Shown here: positions 22,021 to 31,086 of the stretch, one piece after another
Numbering within the stretch: the stretch's first letter is position 1
Layout of the letters: the number at the start of each line of letters is the position of its first letter
Notes under the pieces: model-generated
What the model saw: only the letters and a program-made list of their open reading frames with translations
Databases searched by the model: none
What the model was told of the DNA's origin: nothing
From: Phymatolithon calcareum
Taxonomy: Eukaryota; Rhodophyta; Florideophyceae; Hapalidiales
DNA length: 64,000 nt
Assembly (NCBI GenBank): GCA_977006965.1
Contig: OZ345379.1
Location: 992,001-1,056,000 of the forward strand
Reading direction: 5' to 3'
Translations under genes and position numbers: made by a program

Positions 22021-22542
22021 CTAATGCGCATGCTCCACGATCTTCCGCTGACTCGGGATCGTCTTCAAAAGCTTACCATCCTTCCCCACAAACTCCGCCG
22101 GTGACACCGAGTTGCCCTCGATCTCCCAATCCCTGCATTCCAGTTTCGGACAATACTTGATGTACTGGAACACCTTGTACTTGATGCAAATCGCCTTGAT
22201 CCACTTGCACACATCTCCGCACACCGGCTCACACACCTTATCCTCGATATCAACGTACTTCACTTTACACCCGTGGTATCCACATGCCTTGGTGGGAACA
22301 GTTTTCTTCACCACCTTGCAATAAGGCTTGCAAACGTTGTTGCACTGCTTGTAGTCGCAACGCGGTTCAAGTTTAACAGTCTTGTCAACGTATCCGCACT
22401 CCGCATGGTTGTAGCAGCAGTTCTGGTAGTTCTGATAGCACTGAGGCGGACGGTGATCGTCTGCAGAGGCCGAGAGAGCAAGGACGGCGACTACGGCAGC
22501 GAAGGCTGCCACGGTGGTGCGAGTGGAGAAGATGGAAACCAT
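22021..22542 (-). CDS. Secreted 16-cysteine protein, copy A (173 aa)
   Basis: This is one of four paralogues here; I do not recognise the family. The ATG at 22542 starts a signal peptide with hydrophobic core (FAAVVAVLALSASA), with likely cleavage before DDHRPP. The mature part is Lys/Tyr-rich with 16 cysteines, mostly in K-x-x-C or C-x-x-x-C spacings (CKPYCKVVKK, ACGYHGC, VCGDVCKWIKAICIKY), implying up to eight disulfides and an extracellular or wall location. The last about 30 residues are cysteine-free. The frame stays open for another 109 codons upstream, but that stretch is the duplicated promoter, not protein: in the other copies the homologous region is not in frame in the same way. 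The substitutions relative to copies B, C and D are mostly silent or conservative, which indicates a functional gene. Confidence 0.88.
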   Translation of the reverse strand: MVSIFSTRTTVAAFAAVVAVLALSASADDHRPPQCYQNYQNCCYNHAECGYVDKTVKLEPRCDYKQCNNVCKPYCKVVKKTVPTKACGYHGCKVKYVDIEDKVCEPVCGDVCKWIKAICIKYKVFQYIKYCPKLECRDWEIEGNSVSPAEFVGKDGKLLKTIPSQRKIVEHAH

Positions 22543-22555
22543 GATGGAAGAGGTT

Positions 22556-22855
22556 CGAATGAGGACGACGAGGTTTTTCTTTGGGAAGTGGTATCCGTGA
22601 AGCTGGGTTGGGTTGCGTGCAGATGAATCAGATCGTCGTGCCGGATCGGGTCGGGGGTGGGCTTTAAATAGTGCTTTTCGGAAATCGACAATTTGCGGGA
22701 ACTTTCGAATGAGGACAAAGAGGTTATACTTTGGGAAGTGGTGTCTGTGAAGCTGAGTTGGGTTCTGTGCTGAAGCAGCTCGTCGTGTCAGATTGGGTCG
22801 GGTGCGGGCTTTAAATAGTGCTGGTCGGCAATCGACAGTTTGCGGGAACTTGGAA
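22556..22855 (-). promoter_or_regulatory. Tandem duplication of the copy A promoter (2 x 150 bp)
   Basis: Units 22556-22705 and 22706-22855 are diverged direct repeats of the same upstream block. Each holds a TATA-like CTATTTAAAGC on the coding strand (about 22660-22670 and 22808-22818). The near box is about 120 bp upstream of the ATG, the same spacing as in the other three paralogues; the far box is a spare. The start is therefore probably the near unit. Confidence 0.75.
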
Positions 22856-22869
22856 TCCGAGGGCCACAC

Positions 22870-23455
22870 TTAGCACTTGAGGCCTCTAGCATTGTAAATT
22901 CGGAGGCTTCGCAGTGCTGGAACGTGAGACGTGACAAACAAGGCCGTATTTCTTGAGCCCATAGAGCGTCTGGTAAATTCGGGAATACATGATTTGAAAC
23001 GTGCTTACTGTTCAGAAGGTTGACAGTGCAAAGTGTTAAGCTGGCAAATTCGGGGGTACGGTTGCTGAACGTACTGCACTTGAGGTTAACAACGCTTGAG
23101 AGATCCCTGTTGACCCCTGACAGCGATAGGAGATGAGCAAGTGTGCATCCTTCGATACAATCTGTGGTTCCCCACAGCTGGTGGTGCTAGGACGCCGCGG
23201 AGGGTCGAAAATGCAGCCCGCAGTCTCGGACAAGCAGTGAGGGCATATTTTTGAGACTAGTTCATTTTTTAATGATGTTTAAGGGCATTTGTTTAAAAAT
23301 GCCCACAGGTTGTGTGAGAGGCAGCAGATTTGTAAACCTCACCAGGGTGGCGAATTCTGAAAGGTAGGATGACCAACAGCGTTATAACCCTCAATAAGAT
23401 CGCGACGCATCCCATTACTGCTTAGCTAACACAAATGGCTATTTTAATGCATTAA
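22870..23455. other. Intergenic, no gene recognised
   Basis: The left edge (to about 22910) is the conserved distal promoter block of copy A. Beyond it I see only a short A/T-rich inverted repeat near 23278-23302 and no gene. Confidence 0.5.
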
Positions 23456-25540
23456 CTACAAATTGTACCCCGGCAACTGCATATTTCGTCCCCCACCCTC
23501 ATCATCAGCGCTGCGTGTCCCACGCTCCATCGCCGTTCCGGACGGTGCAAACCGCGTCAGTCCAAACTTTCTGCGGTACTTACTCCAGAAGTACGCCTCC
23601 GGATTTTCAGTCCTCAACTTTTTCCTCTGTCGCACGCGAACGCTGTACAAAACCGGGAGCAAAAACACGGAAAATATGGATGCCCCCGTGAACAGACTGA
23701 GATATCCCGTGAAATCGATAAACCATTGCGAAAAACTGTACGTGCTTTCCTGGTAGTACACGTCCGTGATGAATCGATTGTAGTTGTAGAAAATGCGATA
23801 CGACAACCAGTATCCAAACAGTGGTGCCACATCCGAGTCGATGAAATTGCTCGTCGATGTTTGAACATCATATCGGCTCACCGAGTACACGTTAAGTGGT
23901 CTGAATGATGCGTACGTTTGTGTGTTCGGACCGATCAGCGCCATGTCCCTCTGTCCCTTCAGACTTCCCGGTTGTGCGGTCGAGTTGGAACTGACGAAAA
24001 ATTGTAGCGATTCCAAAGGGAAGGAGTTGGACTCTGGTTTTTCCTCGGGTGGGATAAATTCAGGTCCTGTCCCTCTATTCACCCACGTGACGTTGTCATA
24101 GACGTATTGTATTTGCAAGTCGTTCACCGGAAGTCTCCCTAGCTTCTTTGGAAAGAGGCCAAAGTAGAATACGTTACACAGCTGGGTCTTGCTCAGTTTC
24201 GCGATATCGCTCGCGCTCAAGTCACTCACATTCAGAACTTTGAAAGTCGCAAGTTCGTTCTCATTCTTGCCAATGAATTCGTGTAGAAAATCCCTCGACT
24301 TATCGGTGAGTCCCCCTGGGCGTTTCAGACACTCCAGAAAGTAGTTATCTGTGTAGGCAAGAATAGACGAGCTGCTCGTAAAGTTCGTCGACAGAGCTTC
24401 CACAGCTACCTTGCTTCCCATGCGGTAGCATGGTCTGCATCTTGACGTCGTTCTTCCGGCAGCGATATCATTTAGCGATTGTGTTGGAAACGGGAAATAA
24501 TCTCCCAATTTCTCCGTACAATTTTCGTTGTCCGGGTTATCCCAAAAACGTTCCACAGTCCTGTCGAATTCGGGGGATATTGAATCCTTGTAATCGCCCT
24601 TTGGATTTGTGCCGATGAATGACCTTCCTCTGGCGTCCGTGAAATTGAAAAGTTGCAGTCTCGAAAACGGTACAGCTGTTTGTGAGAGACAAAGAGTAAC
24701 CACCGGGACTGGCAAAGAATCACTTGTCCGGGGGCGCAAAAATGAACCAGGATTTCTCCTGCCATCGACAAACTGAGCCGTAATAAATCCAACAGCCACC
24801 AGTGCCGCACCGAGCATGAGCAGGTAGATAAAGATGACAATCCGATCTGTCGTATTCAAATTCGAGAAGAATCCGCAGCATCCTTTTCTCTTCCCTCCCG
24901 GTGCAGGGTTCCCGGGTCCCATGTTACCACTGGCCACGCCCATCCACGGAAACATTTGTGATATCATGGAGGTGTGCGAGCGCTTCCAGCCCTGTTCAGC
25001 AGAGTCAGCGTCGAGATAATTCGGGTCATATTCCCCACTGTCCATGTCGTTCGGAAATGGCGATCCGTTCTGATACTCAGCCGCGGTGAGCGGAAGGTCT
25101 GAAATATCAGCAAAAGCAGCATCGGGGTGTGCTAGTGCATGCATGGCAGCCTCGGCGGCATCGGCAACACGATCGAGTGTTTGTACGTCACGAGCACGCA
25201 GCGCGTCTGCAAGACGTGTTTGTACGCCTATGAGATAGCTTTTTGCGGCAGCGGCGTCAGCTGCTGTGGCCGGATCGTCGTGGGCGCGACCGCGCAAAGA
25301 CGACAGCGTAACAGCTGAGGCATGCACAACGGCGGCGCGCTCGACTATGCGGGCGGAATGGGCAACCGATGTTACGCCTGCGTCATCGCCGGCAAGAAGA
25401 CGCTCGCGGTAAGCGCGGCGTAAATAGCGGGTGTAAGCGTTAGCCTCGCGTGCAAAGGCGGCGGCAGAGATAGTGGCGCCGTGAGAAAGAATGGGAGGGC
25501 CAGGGTCGGCTTCCAAGTTTGGCGCTTGAAAGGAGTTCAT
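23456..25540 (-). CDS. Two-pass membrane protein, DEG/ENaC-like channel candidate (694 aa)
   Basis: The long N-terminal region (about 1-220) is Ala-rich and helical, then acidic, presumably cytoplasmic. TM1 lies at about 233-256 and TM2 at about 606-632, with an intervening region of about 350 residues bearing cysteines and N-x-S/T sites (NFT, NCT, NVS, NVT, NST), so it is extracellular or luminal; a basic tail follows. This is the topology of DEG/ENaC/ASIC channels. Two hallmarks fit: PVPVVTLC after TM1 (family FPAVTICN), and the stretch ending IDFTGYLSLFTGASIFSV at TM2 (family D(I/F)GG..GLF.GAS..(S/T)), where GAS is the selectivity filter. The N-terminal HG gating pair is not seen. The family is best known from animals, so this is a candidate only. 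CDC50 was considered and does not fit. Confidence 0.6.
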   Translation of the reverse strand: MNSFQAPNLEADPGPPILSHGATISAAAFAREANAYTRYLRRAYRERLLAGDDAGVTSVAHSARIVERAAVVHASAVTLSSLRGRAHDDPATAADAAAAKSYLIGVQTRLADALRARDVQTLDRVADAAEAAMHALAHPDAAFADISDLPLTAAEYQNGSPFPNDMDSGEYDPNYLDADSAEQGWKRSHTSMISQMFPWMGVASGNMGPGNPAPGGKRKGCCGFFSNLNTTDRIVIFIYLLMLGAALVAVGFITAQFVDGRRNPGSFLRPRTSDSLPVPVVTLCLSQTAVPFSRLQLFNFTDARGRSFIGTNPKGDYKDSISPEFDRTVERFWDNPDNENCTEKLGDYFPFPTQSLNDIAAGRTTSRCRPCYRMGSKVAVEALSTNFTSSSSILAYTDNYFLECLKRPGGLTDKSRDFLHEFIGKNENELATFKVLNVSDLSASDIAKLSKTQLCNVFYFGLFPKKLGRLPVNDLQIQYVYDNVTWVNRGTGPEFIPPEEKPESNSFPLESLQFFVSSNSTAQPGSLKGQRDMALIGPNTQTYASFRPLNVYSVSRYDVQTSTSNFIDSDVAPLFGYWLSYRIFYNYNRFITDVYYQESTYSFSQWFIDFTGYLSLFTGASIFSVFLLPVLYSVRVRQRKKLRTENPEAYFWSKYRRKFGLTRFAPSGTAMERGTRSADDEGGGRNMQLPGYNL

Positions 25541-26771
25541 TTCAACGAAAAGACTTGGATGCTACAGTAGGTGCGGAAATCCTGCACGGATTCTGACCGA
25601 GGTGGCCGGAAGCCCCTGCCGAAAGAAGTCTTCTTTCGAGCTTGAGCCACCAGCTTAGTCGACTGCCAGGAATGACGGCCGGACACAGGCACGTGCCTTC
25701 CGTGGTTTAATACAGTGCAGTACCGCTTTGAGATGTTCCAACAAGGCATTCGTTATACAATCCATTGGTGTGAACATTTTTGGATTTGGCTGTCATCAAT
25801 TGAAGGGTGTTCTTTTTGAGCATAATTAACTTTACGAGTCTGCAGAGTTCCGAGGGGAGTTTAAGCAATTTGATTGGAGCCTTGCTGGCACAAATTGCAG
25901 GTAGTCACCACATTCTAATATGTACAGTACAGTACCTGCACTTGTTACGTACTGTAATTACAAGCAAAACAAGCTATGATATTTTGCAGATAAATTTACA
26001 AGGATAAAGTCGGTCGCTCAACAGTTCTAATCAGGAATTTAGAGCCATGGCGCCGTGAATCTTGGTCCTCAATTTCGATCCCCGGATTGAACGTTGACCA
26101 ACGCCCCGTGGCAAAGCACATGTGATCTGAACTGTGTTTATCATATCATTGGCGCTTTAGAGAGAGGAGAGCGCACTCGATGGACAATTCTGTATCTTCG
26201 TTGGATACTGTACAGTACAGTACAGTACAGTATATATCCAAGGAAGATACCCCTAGCTAGCCGACACTCTCTTTCCGCTGTTTTTATCATACAAGTGACG
26301 TTTCTCCATCGGAGCAAGGGCGACAGGGTATGTTCCCATTGGAAAGGGAAGAGATCCTGTTGAAAGAGGAAGCGGGACTTTCCGAGACGATCTATACAGT
26401 ACAGTAAAGGAACGGTAAAAGATCTTCCACTGATGAACAACACTTGCGTAGCCACTGCGTCATGTTGTACAGTATTTGTCTACGTTTACTTGGGCAGCAT
26501 GATTCAATACCTACAGTACTCTTGACGTTTCCAGGTTTCCATCTTCGAGGCAATTGCTTCCAAACAATTCAGCCACTGCCATTCGAAAACCACAAGAAGC
26601 TCACTTTAGTTCATCACTAACTTAGCAACCATTGCTATATGATACCAAAATCACCATCAGAACCACCACCTGTTGAACATCTATTTTTCTTCAGATTGCT
26701 TCCAATCCTCCAAAAAGTTTACCCAACATCAGTCATTTCGAACCATTCCGCTACCCATCTCACATTCCATT
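25541..26771. other. Intergenic, rich in TACAGTA motifs
   Basis: There is no gene here. The tract is unusual for many copies of TACAGTA/TACTGTA, including a short tandem at 26208-26232 and copies near 25921, 25950, 26395, 26467 and 26512. Confidence 0.55.
26208..26232. repeat. Short tandem of GTACA units
   Basis: Four to five overlapping copies of TACAGTA form a minisatellite-like run of 5-nt units. Single copies of the same word are scattered through noncoding DNA of the whole window. Confidence 0.85.
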
Positions 26772-28156
26772 CTACACCGGGTAGTGCACATCTCCAAGAC
26801 TGTACGAAAAGTGTTCCTTCTTTCCCGGCACGACTTTGGCCAGCATATCTATAAGCGAATGATAGTTACTTCGCATCGTCAGCACATGATATCTCGGCAT
26901 AACTTGACACGTAAGAGTAATAACCATAGACTCCGTTCCCCGAAACGCCGGCTCCTTTCCATTCACCAAAACCCAAGGCGATCCAGATCCCTGCTGCACA
27001 TCACCCTCATTCGTAAGTACCATCCACCCCTTCCACAACCCATCCGCCACCCTACTCGCCAATCCGGCATCCTCAGACGTGACCAACGCCGCCGTAGCCC
27101 ACGGTTGTCCAAGCCGCACTCTCGTGAGTGCTTCCACCACCGTCTTCGCGTCCACGCATCGCATCTCCCCGCCACGTGCCGGTTTGCACTTATCCGACCC
27201 CCTTAAAGGCACCCCGACAGTGCGCCACACAAGCCCTGCTGCTCCGCCACTCCCGGCACAGCCAGTCAATCCCTTGGCAGCGGCTTCTTGCATCCGCCCA
27301 TTCAATCGCAGCAGATACAGCGACGCCTGTGTGTGCCACCGTCGCACCGCCTCGTAGCCGCGTGGTGCGTCCTTCAATTCATGCACAGATGGTGCAGACA
27401 ATCCAAGACGTCTGTGTGTCGCCTCTAGCACGGCCGACAAGTTTTTGCGAACGTCCTTCAGATGGGGGTCTCCAGCTGGAATATATATCACGTCCGTCGG
27501 ATCGTCCTCGGATATCCACCCTTCGCTGACGTTCGTCGCCCGCTCGATGAGATGCTGACCTTGCATTCTCGCCAGTGTGCACGTGCTGACGGGCTGGAAG
27601 AAGCATTCGGGTCCGCTGTCCATGCATCCGGACGACGGCATCCAGCCAAACTTGCCACGTGGTTCAGCGAGGAGTAATACTCGGTTGCTTGCTATTGCCA
27701 GTGCGAGCGCGGTACTTGCACCAAGATAGGAGGACCCGAGACCATAATTCCATCTGTGACGTGTGGTGCAGCGGAATGTGTCAGTATGACCTGATGGGCG
27801 GTGAATGACGAGGAGGATGAGGGAAGGACGTACAGCTCAAAAACAAGAAATCGTACCCGGGTGCAATCAGTCGGTGATTGATGTTTCCGAATCGCGCGCT
27901 GCATTGTCGGCGTTTCCGGGTACACTGTTGAAGAGTATAAGTCCACCTCACCGTTCATGGCGCGAAAGTATCGCTTGAAGGAGAAGGCTACTGTCCGGGG
28001 TTGCAACATCGGCGTACGCATGATCACACGTGGGTACAAGAGGACAGGTAAAAGCAACGAGATCAACGAGCATAGTGCTGTGAGATACACGAATCGCCAC
28101 GAGAGCCTTCTCTCTAGCAGAACTGTCATGCCGCAAGTATGGGAGGTTGTCTTCAT
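26772..28156 (-). CDS. Type II membrane glycosyltransferase, fucosyltransferase-like, one intron
   Basis: Exon 1 is 28156-27834 and exon 2 is 27753-26772, giving 434 aa. The 80-nt intron starts GTACGT, has TACTGAC as a branch-like site and ends CACAG. It restores one frame and joins FLVFEL to WNYGLGSSYLGAS. Topology is a short cytoplasmic N-terminus, a signal anchor at about 20-42 (FVYLTALCSLISLLLPVLLY), a stem, and a luminal catalytic region, as in Golgi enzymes. Elements typical of fucosyltransferase-like folds are GLGSSYLGASTALALAIAS followed by NRVLLL, a CFFQPVSTC block, VGVPLRGSDKC (compare HVRRTDK in FUT8) and LVTSEDAGLASRVAD. The usual HxR basic pair is altered to PLR. Donor and acceptor sugars are unknown; cell-wall or N-glycan modification is plausible. 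Confidence 0.68.
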
Positions 28157-28762
28157 GGTGGGAGTGTCATGCCAAGTGTTAACGTGTTCGAAAGGGCATC
28201 TGTCCTCGTGCAGGGAAGATGAACAAGAGTGGTTACCGACAGTGGATGCTTGATTATTCTGTCAAAAATTTTGAACGTTGCGCAGTATTCTGACTGACTG
28301 ATTCCGAGCGGGATTTTATCTCCAGCTTGGGGTCAATTCTAGAGTAGATCGTAGCATGATACGACTACAGAATCACGTGGAAATGACAAAAATACGCCTC
28401 GGGGTGCAAGTTCGACAAGAGAACATGGAATGCATGACCTTGCAAGGAGCCAAAATGACGATGATGGGCATTTCTTTGCTCAAGAAACAATCTTCAGGTC
28501 CTGTGAACAGGCATGATGTCGACGGTAGAGTCACCGTCCTGCTCGCGCCATCGACAAGACAACTGCCAGCTCGTTGACCGGGCCGGATGTGATTCGGGTG
28601 AGCAGCAACATCGAATGGTTGTATGATATGGCTCGCCTCCATCGAAGCGATCCATGCAACAAACAACCCTAAGTCAAATCAGGCTGGTTCGCCACAGTGG
28701 GAGCAACCAATGGGACCTACTTGCTAAGCAAAAGTTTCATAAAATCGATCAATAAGCTTGCG
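28157..28762. other. Intergenic between divergent genes
   Basis: This about 600-bp spacer separates the divergent glycosyltransferase and FAR1-like genes and should contain both promoters. No conserved element was identified by eye. Confidence 0.5.
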
Positions 28763-30811
28763 ATGTATGACACAGTTTCTACTGGGGCAGAAACACAGCA
28801 GCAGCCCATAGCGTGCTTTTGCCATCACCACTTCCGCCGCGAGAAGACTTTGTTTCTCATCCCCCATTTCCGAGATTTCGAGATGCTGGGCAATGGGAAT
28901 AAGCGCTGGCTTACCTCAGACGAATCCCAAGGAGGAGATGTCCTCGCATCGGAAATTGCCAAAGACCATATCAATGAAGCGTCTACTCAAGAGTCACCAG
29001 TAGCTATCGGCTCTGCAAATGCTGCTTCGGAGAAATCATCACCTCTTCAAGATGCAGACAAGGAGTATACTTCAAAGCACGATTTCCCAGGAAACCCTGA
29101 TGATGCAGTGGCTCTACTTCCAGGGCACATCCGAGGTCCGAACTGTTCGTATTCTGGGACGCAGTTTGCAAGACAATTCCCGATGCGATATCAGCAGGAT
29201 AATCCAATACCAGCTGCTCTTCGACCTGGTGATTCTGTTCTTGGTGGCATTTTTATGCTCGATGTTGTGCAGCATATGAAAGACTTGGCCAATCAAGGAG
29301 AATTTTTCGGTAATACTTCATGCACTCCTTGTTCCAGAAGGAACGTTTATGCCAAGCAGATGCGCTTCTACTGCGTGCAATATCGGCTCAAGGATCCCAC
29401 CGCAGCCAAGTGCGCAGTTAGATTGCAATTGCGGAAACTAAAGGGGCGACCCGGATGGGTTGTTTTCAAAGAGGGCGAACATATTCACGGACCCCTACCG
29501 CAAAGTAAGAAATCCAATCGATTTAAGTGCCTACTGAGAAGCCTTCAGGACGTTGAAAGAGATGAGTCGAAGCAATATGCGAGTCGAAATGCATACAGCG
29601 CATGGATTCCTGGCGCTGCACCAATGATTCTGCCAAATTTGCCGCATTACCATCCTGCTCCAATGCCCATGCCACTGTCCATCGGTCCTGGTGGGGTCAT
29701 TGCGCCGAAGGCAAATGTTATGCCGCCGACTGTCCTGACTCCCCAACTCGTTTCACCCAAGCTACCGACATCCCGGCAAGTCATTCCGTCCATTGCCCCG
29801 GCACCCCAACCATGCCCTCAAATATCTGGAAACGCAGTCATCGGCGAAGGGCCCTTGTCGTTTGAAATGGACAGGGAAGCTTTCGACAGAATTGTCTCTG
29901 TCGTTGGCGATCCACCACCTGCGCTTCTTGAACTTTGCCAAATTAACAAAATCAATTTTGTTGGTATTCGAGGCGGCACAACGCAAGATGTCCATGAAGT
30001 GCTGAAGAAGCTTTCCGATGCCATGAAGTGTGTCGATATCACCACTTTACGTAAGGATTTTTGTCATCCTGCGAGATATATCTCCAGTGGTTTGAAGGAG
30101 AAGAACGTGACTGTGAAAGGCTCGAAAAATGACATCGTGGCGCGTTTGATTGCGTGGGCCAAGCACTATCTTTCACCATTTTCAAGTGGCCGAATCCCAG
30201 CGTCTGTTGCAGCTCCGCACACAACGTTGAGTGCCGCTGAGGACCGACAAATTGTCCCGTCGCGCGGAGCACCATCATCAGCGGCGGCATCGCGTTCCAC
30301 TCCACCCGAAACACCAGTGGCACGGCTAGCCACGTCATCGGGACCGACTGCACAGGGATATCCGTTATATCTAGCCGGTGACGAAGACGAAGAGCTCGAA
30401 CCGCAGGCGAAGCGGGCACGTACCGAGGGTGATAACGAGGATGTAAGCGAATTTAACTCAATGGGCGGCTTTGATGTGCCAAGTGTTGGCAATAGTCCGG
30501 CCAGAGATGGGACAGTACACTTGAAGGACAATGTGATGGAGCTGAAAAAAGCAGAGCTTGCGATGAAGAAGGCAGAACATGACTTGACTATGCGGGCAGG
30601 AAATACAGCGGCATTGGCAAAGGCAATGGCTTTCGAGGAAAAGGCTTTATTACTGGAAGACAGGGTTTACAAGATGATTGTAGATGCGGAGAAAGCTGTG
30701 CGCGAAGCTGGAGATAATGCGACCCCGGCCATGCTGGGCAGGGTGAAGAATTTGTACCTCAAACTAGAGAGAGTACAGTCCATGAGCCATGCTGGAGCGT
30801 CAAGCGGATAA
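28763..30811 (+). CDS. Nuclear protein with FAR1/FLYWCH-like zinc finger and SAP-like motif
   Basis: The first in-frame ATG is 28763 (682 aa); a GTG at 28697 precedes it and another ATG at 28883 is possible. A C-C-H-H module at about 210-252 (RFYCVQYRL, AAKCAVRLQL, GWVVFKEGEHIHGP) has the C...C...W...HxH order of the WRKY-GCM1 superfamily (FLYWCH, FAR1, Mutator-type transposase N-termini), which binds DNA. A Pro-rich linker, then a SAP-like helix pair (VKGSKNDIVARLIAWAKHYL), an acidic patch with KRAR, and a C-terminal coiled coil (about 590-670, repeats of MKKAE, LEDRVYK) follow. No DDE catalytic domain is present, so it may be a transcription or chromatin factor or a domesticated transposase N-terminus. 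Confidence 0.65.
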   Translation: MYDTVSTGAETQQQPIACFCHHHFRREKTLFLIPHFRDFEMLGNGNKRWLTSDESQGGDVLASEIAKDHINEASTQESPVAIGSANAASEKSSPLQDADKEYTSKHDFPGNPDDAVALLPGHIRGPNCSYSGTQFARQFPMRYQQDNPIPAALRPGDSVLGGIFMLDVVQHMKDLANQGEFFGNTSCTPCSRRNVYAKQMRFYCVQYRLKDPTAAKCAVRLQLRKLKGRPGWVVFKEGEHIHGPLPQSKKSNRFKCLLRSLQDVERDESKQYASRNAYSAWIPGAAPMILPNLPHYHPAPMPMPLSIGPGGVIAPKANVMPPTVLTPQLVSPKLPTSRQVIPSIAPAPQPCPQISGNAVIGEGPLSFEMDREAFDRIVSVVGDPPPALLELCQINKINFVGIRGGTTQDVHEVLKKLSDAMKCVDITTLRKDFCHPARYISSGLKEKNVTVKGSKNDIVARLIAWAKHYLSPFSSGRIPASVAAPHTTLSAAEDRQIVPSRGAPSSAAASRSTPPETPVARLATSSGPTAQGYPLYLAGDEDEELEPQAKRARTEGDNEDVSEFNSMGGFDVPSVGNSPARDGTVHLKDNVMELKKAELAMKKAEHDLTMRAGNTAALAKAMAFEEKALLLEDRVYKMIVDAEKAVREAGDNATPAMLGRVKNLYLKLERVQSMSHAGASSG

Positions 30812-31086
30812 TTCGAGAAACTAACTGGTTTAACTTGCATTTCTCTTTTTTATCGACGGTGGGAATGATTGCTCTCTATTCTTCAAGCCGAAGAGTAAAA
30901 GAATTCTATTTTGGATTTCCCGAGACTGAACCCCAACTAGTAGAAACAAGGCAATATTTTACGATGCCTCTGCCAATTCTTTCTGGCTGTTTCCAGGTGG
31001 AAATGTGTACCACCCATCCTGGTTTACTTATTTAATGCTAGACCACGTTTGTGTCGCCTCGATAATCTGCTTGAGTAATCGGACTC
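30812..31086. other. 3' flank of the FAR1-like gene
   Basis: This short spacer before the LINE remnant has no gene. Confidence 0.4.

Noticed and set aside
23456-25540. CDC50/LEM3 family call
   Set aside because: Two TMs and a glycosylated loop fit superficially, but the conserved CDC50 motifs are absent and the TM-flanking motifs fit DEG/ENaC better.
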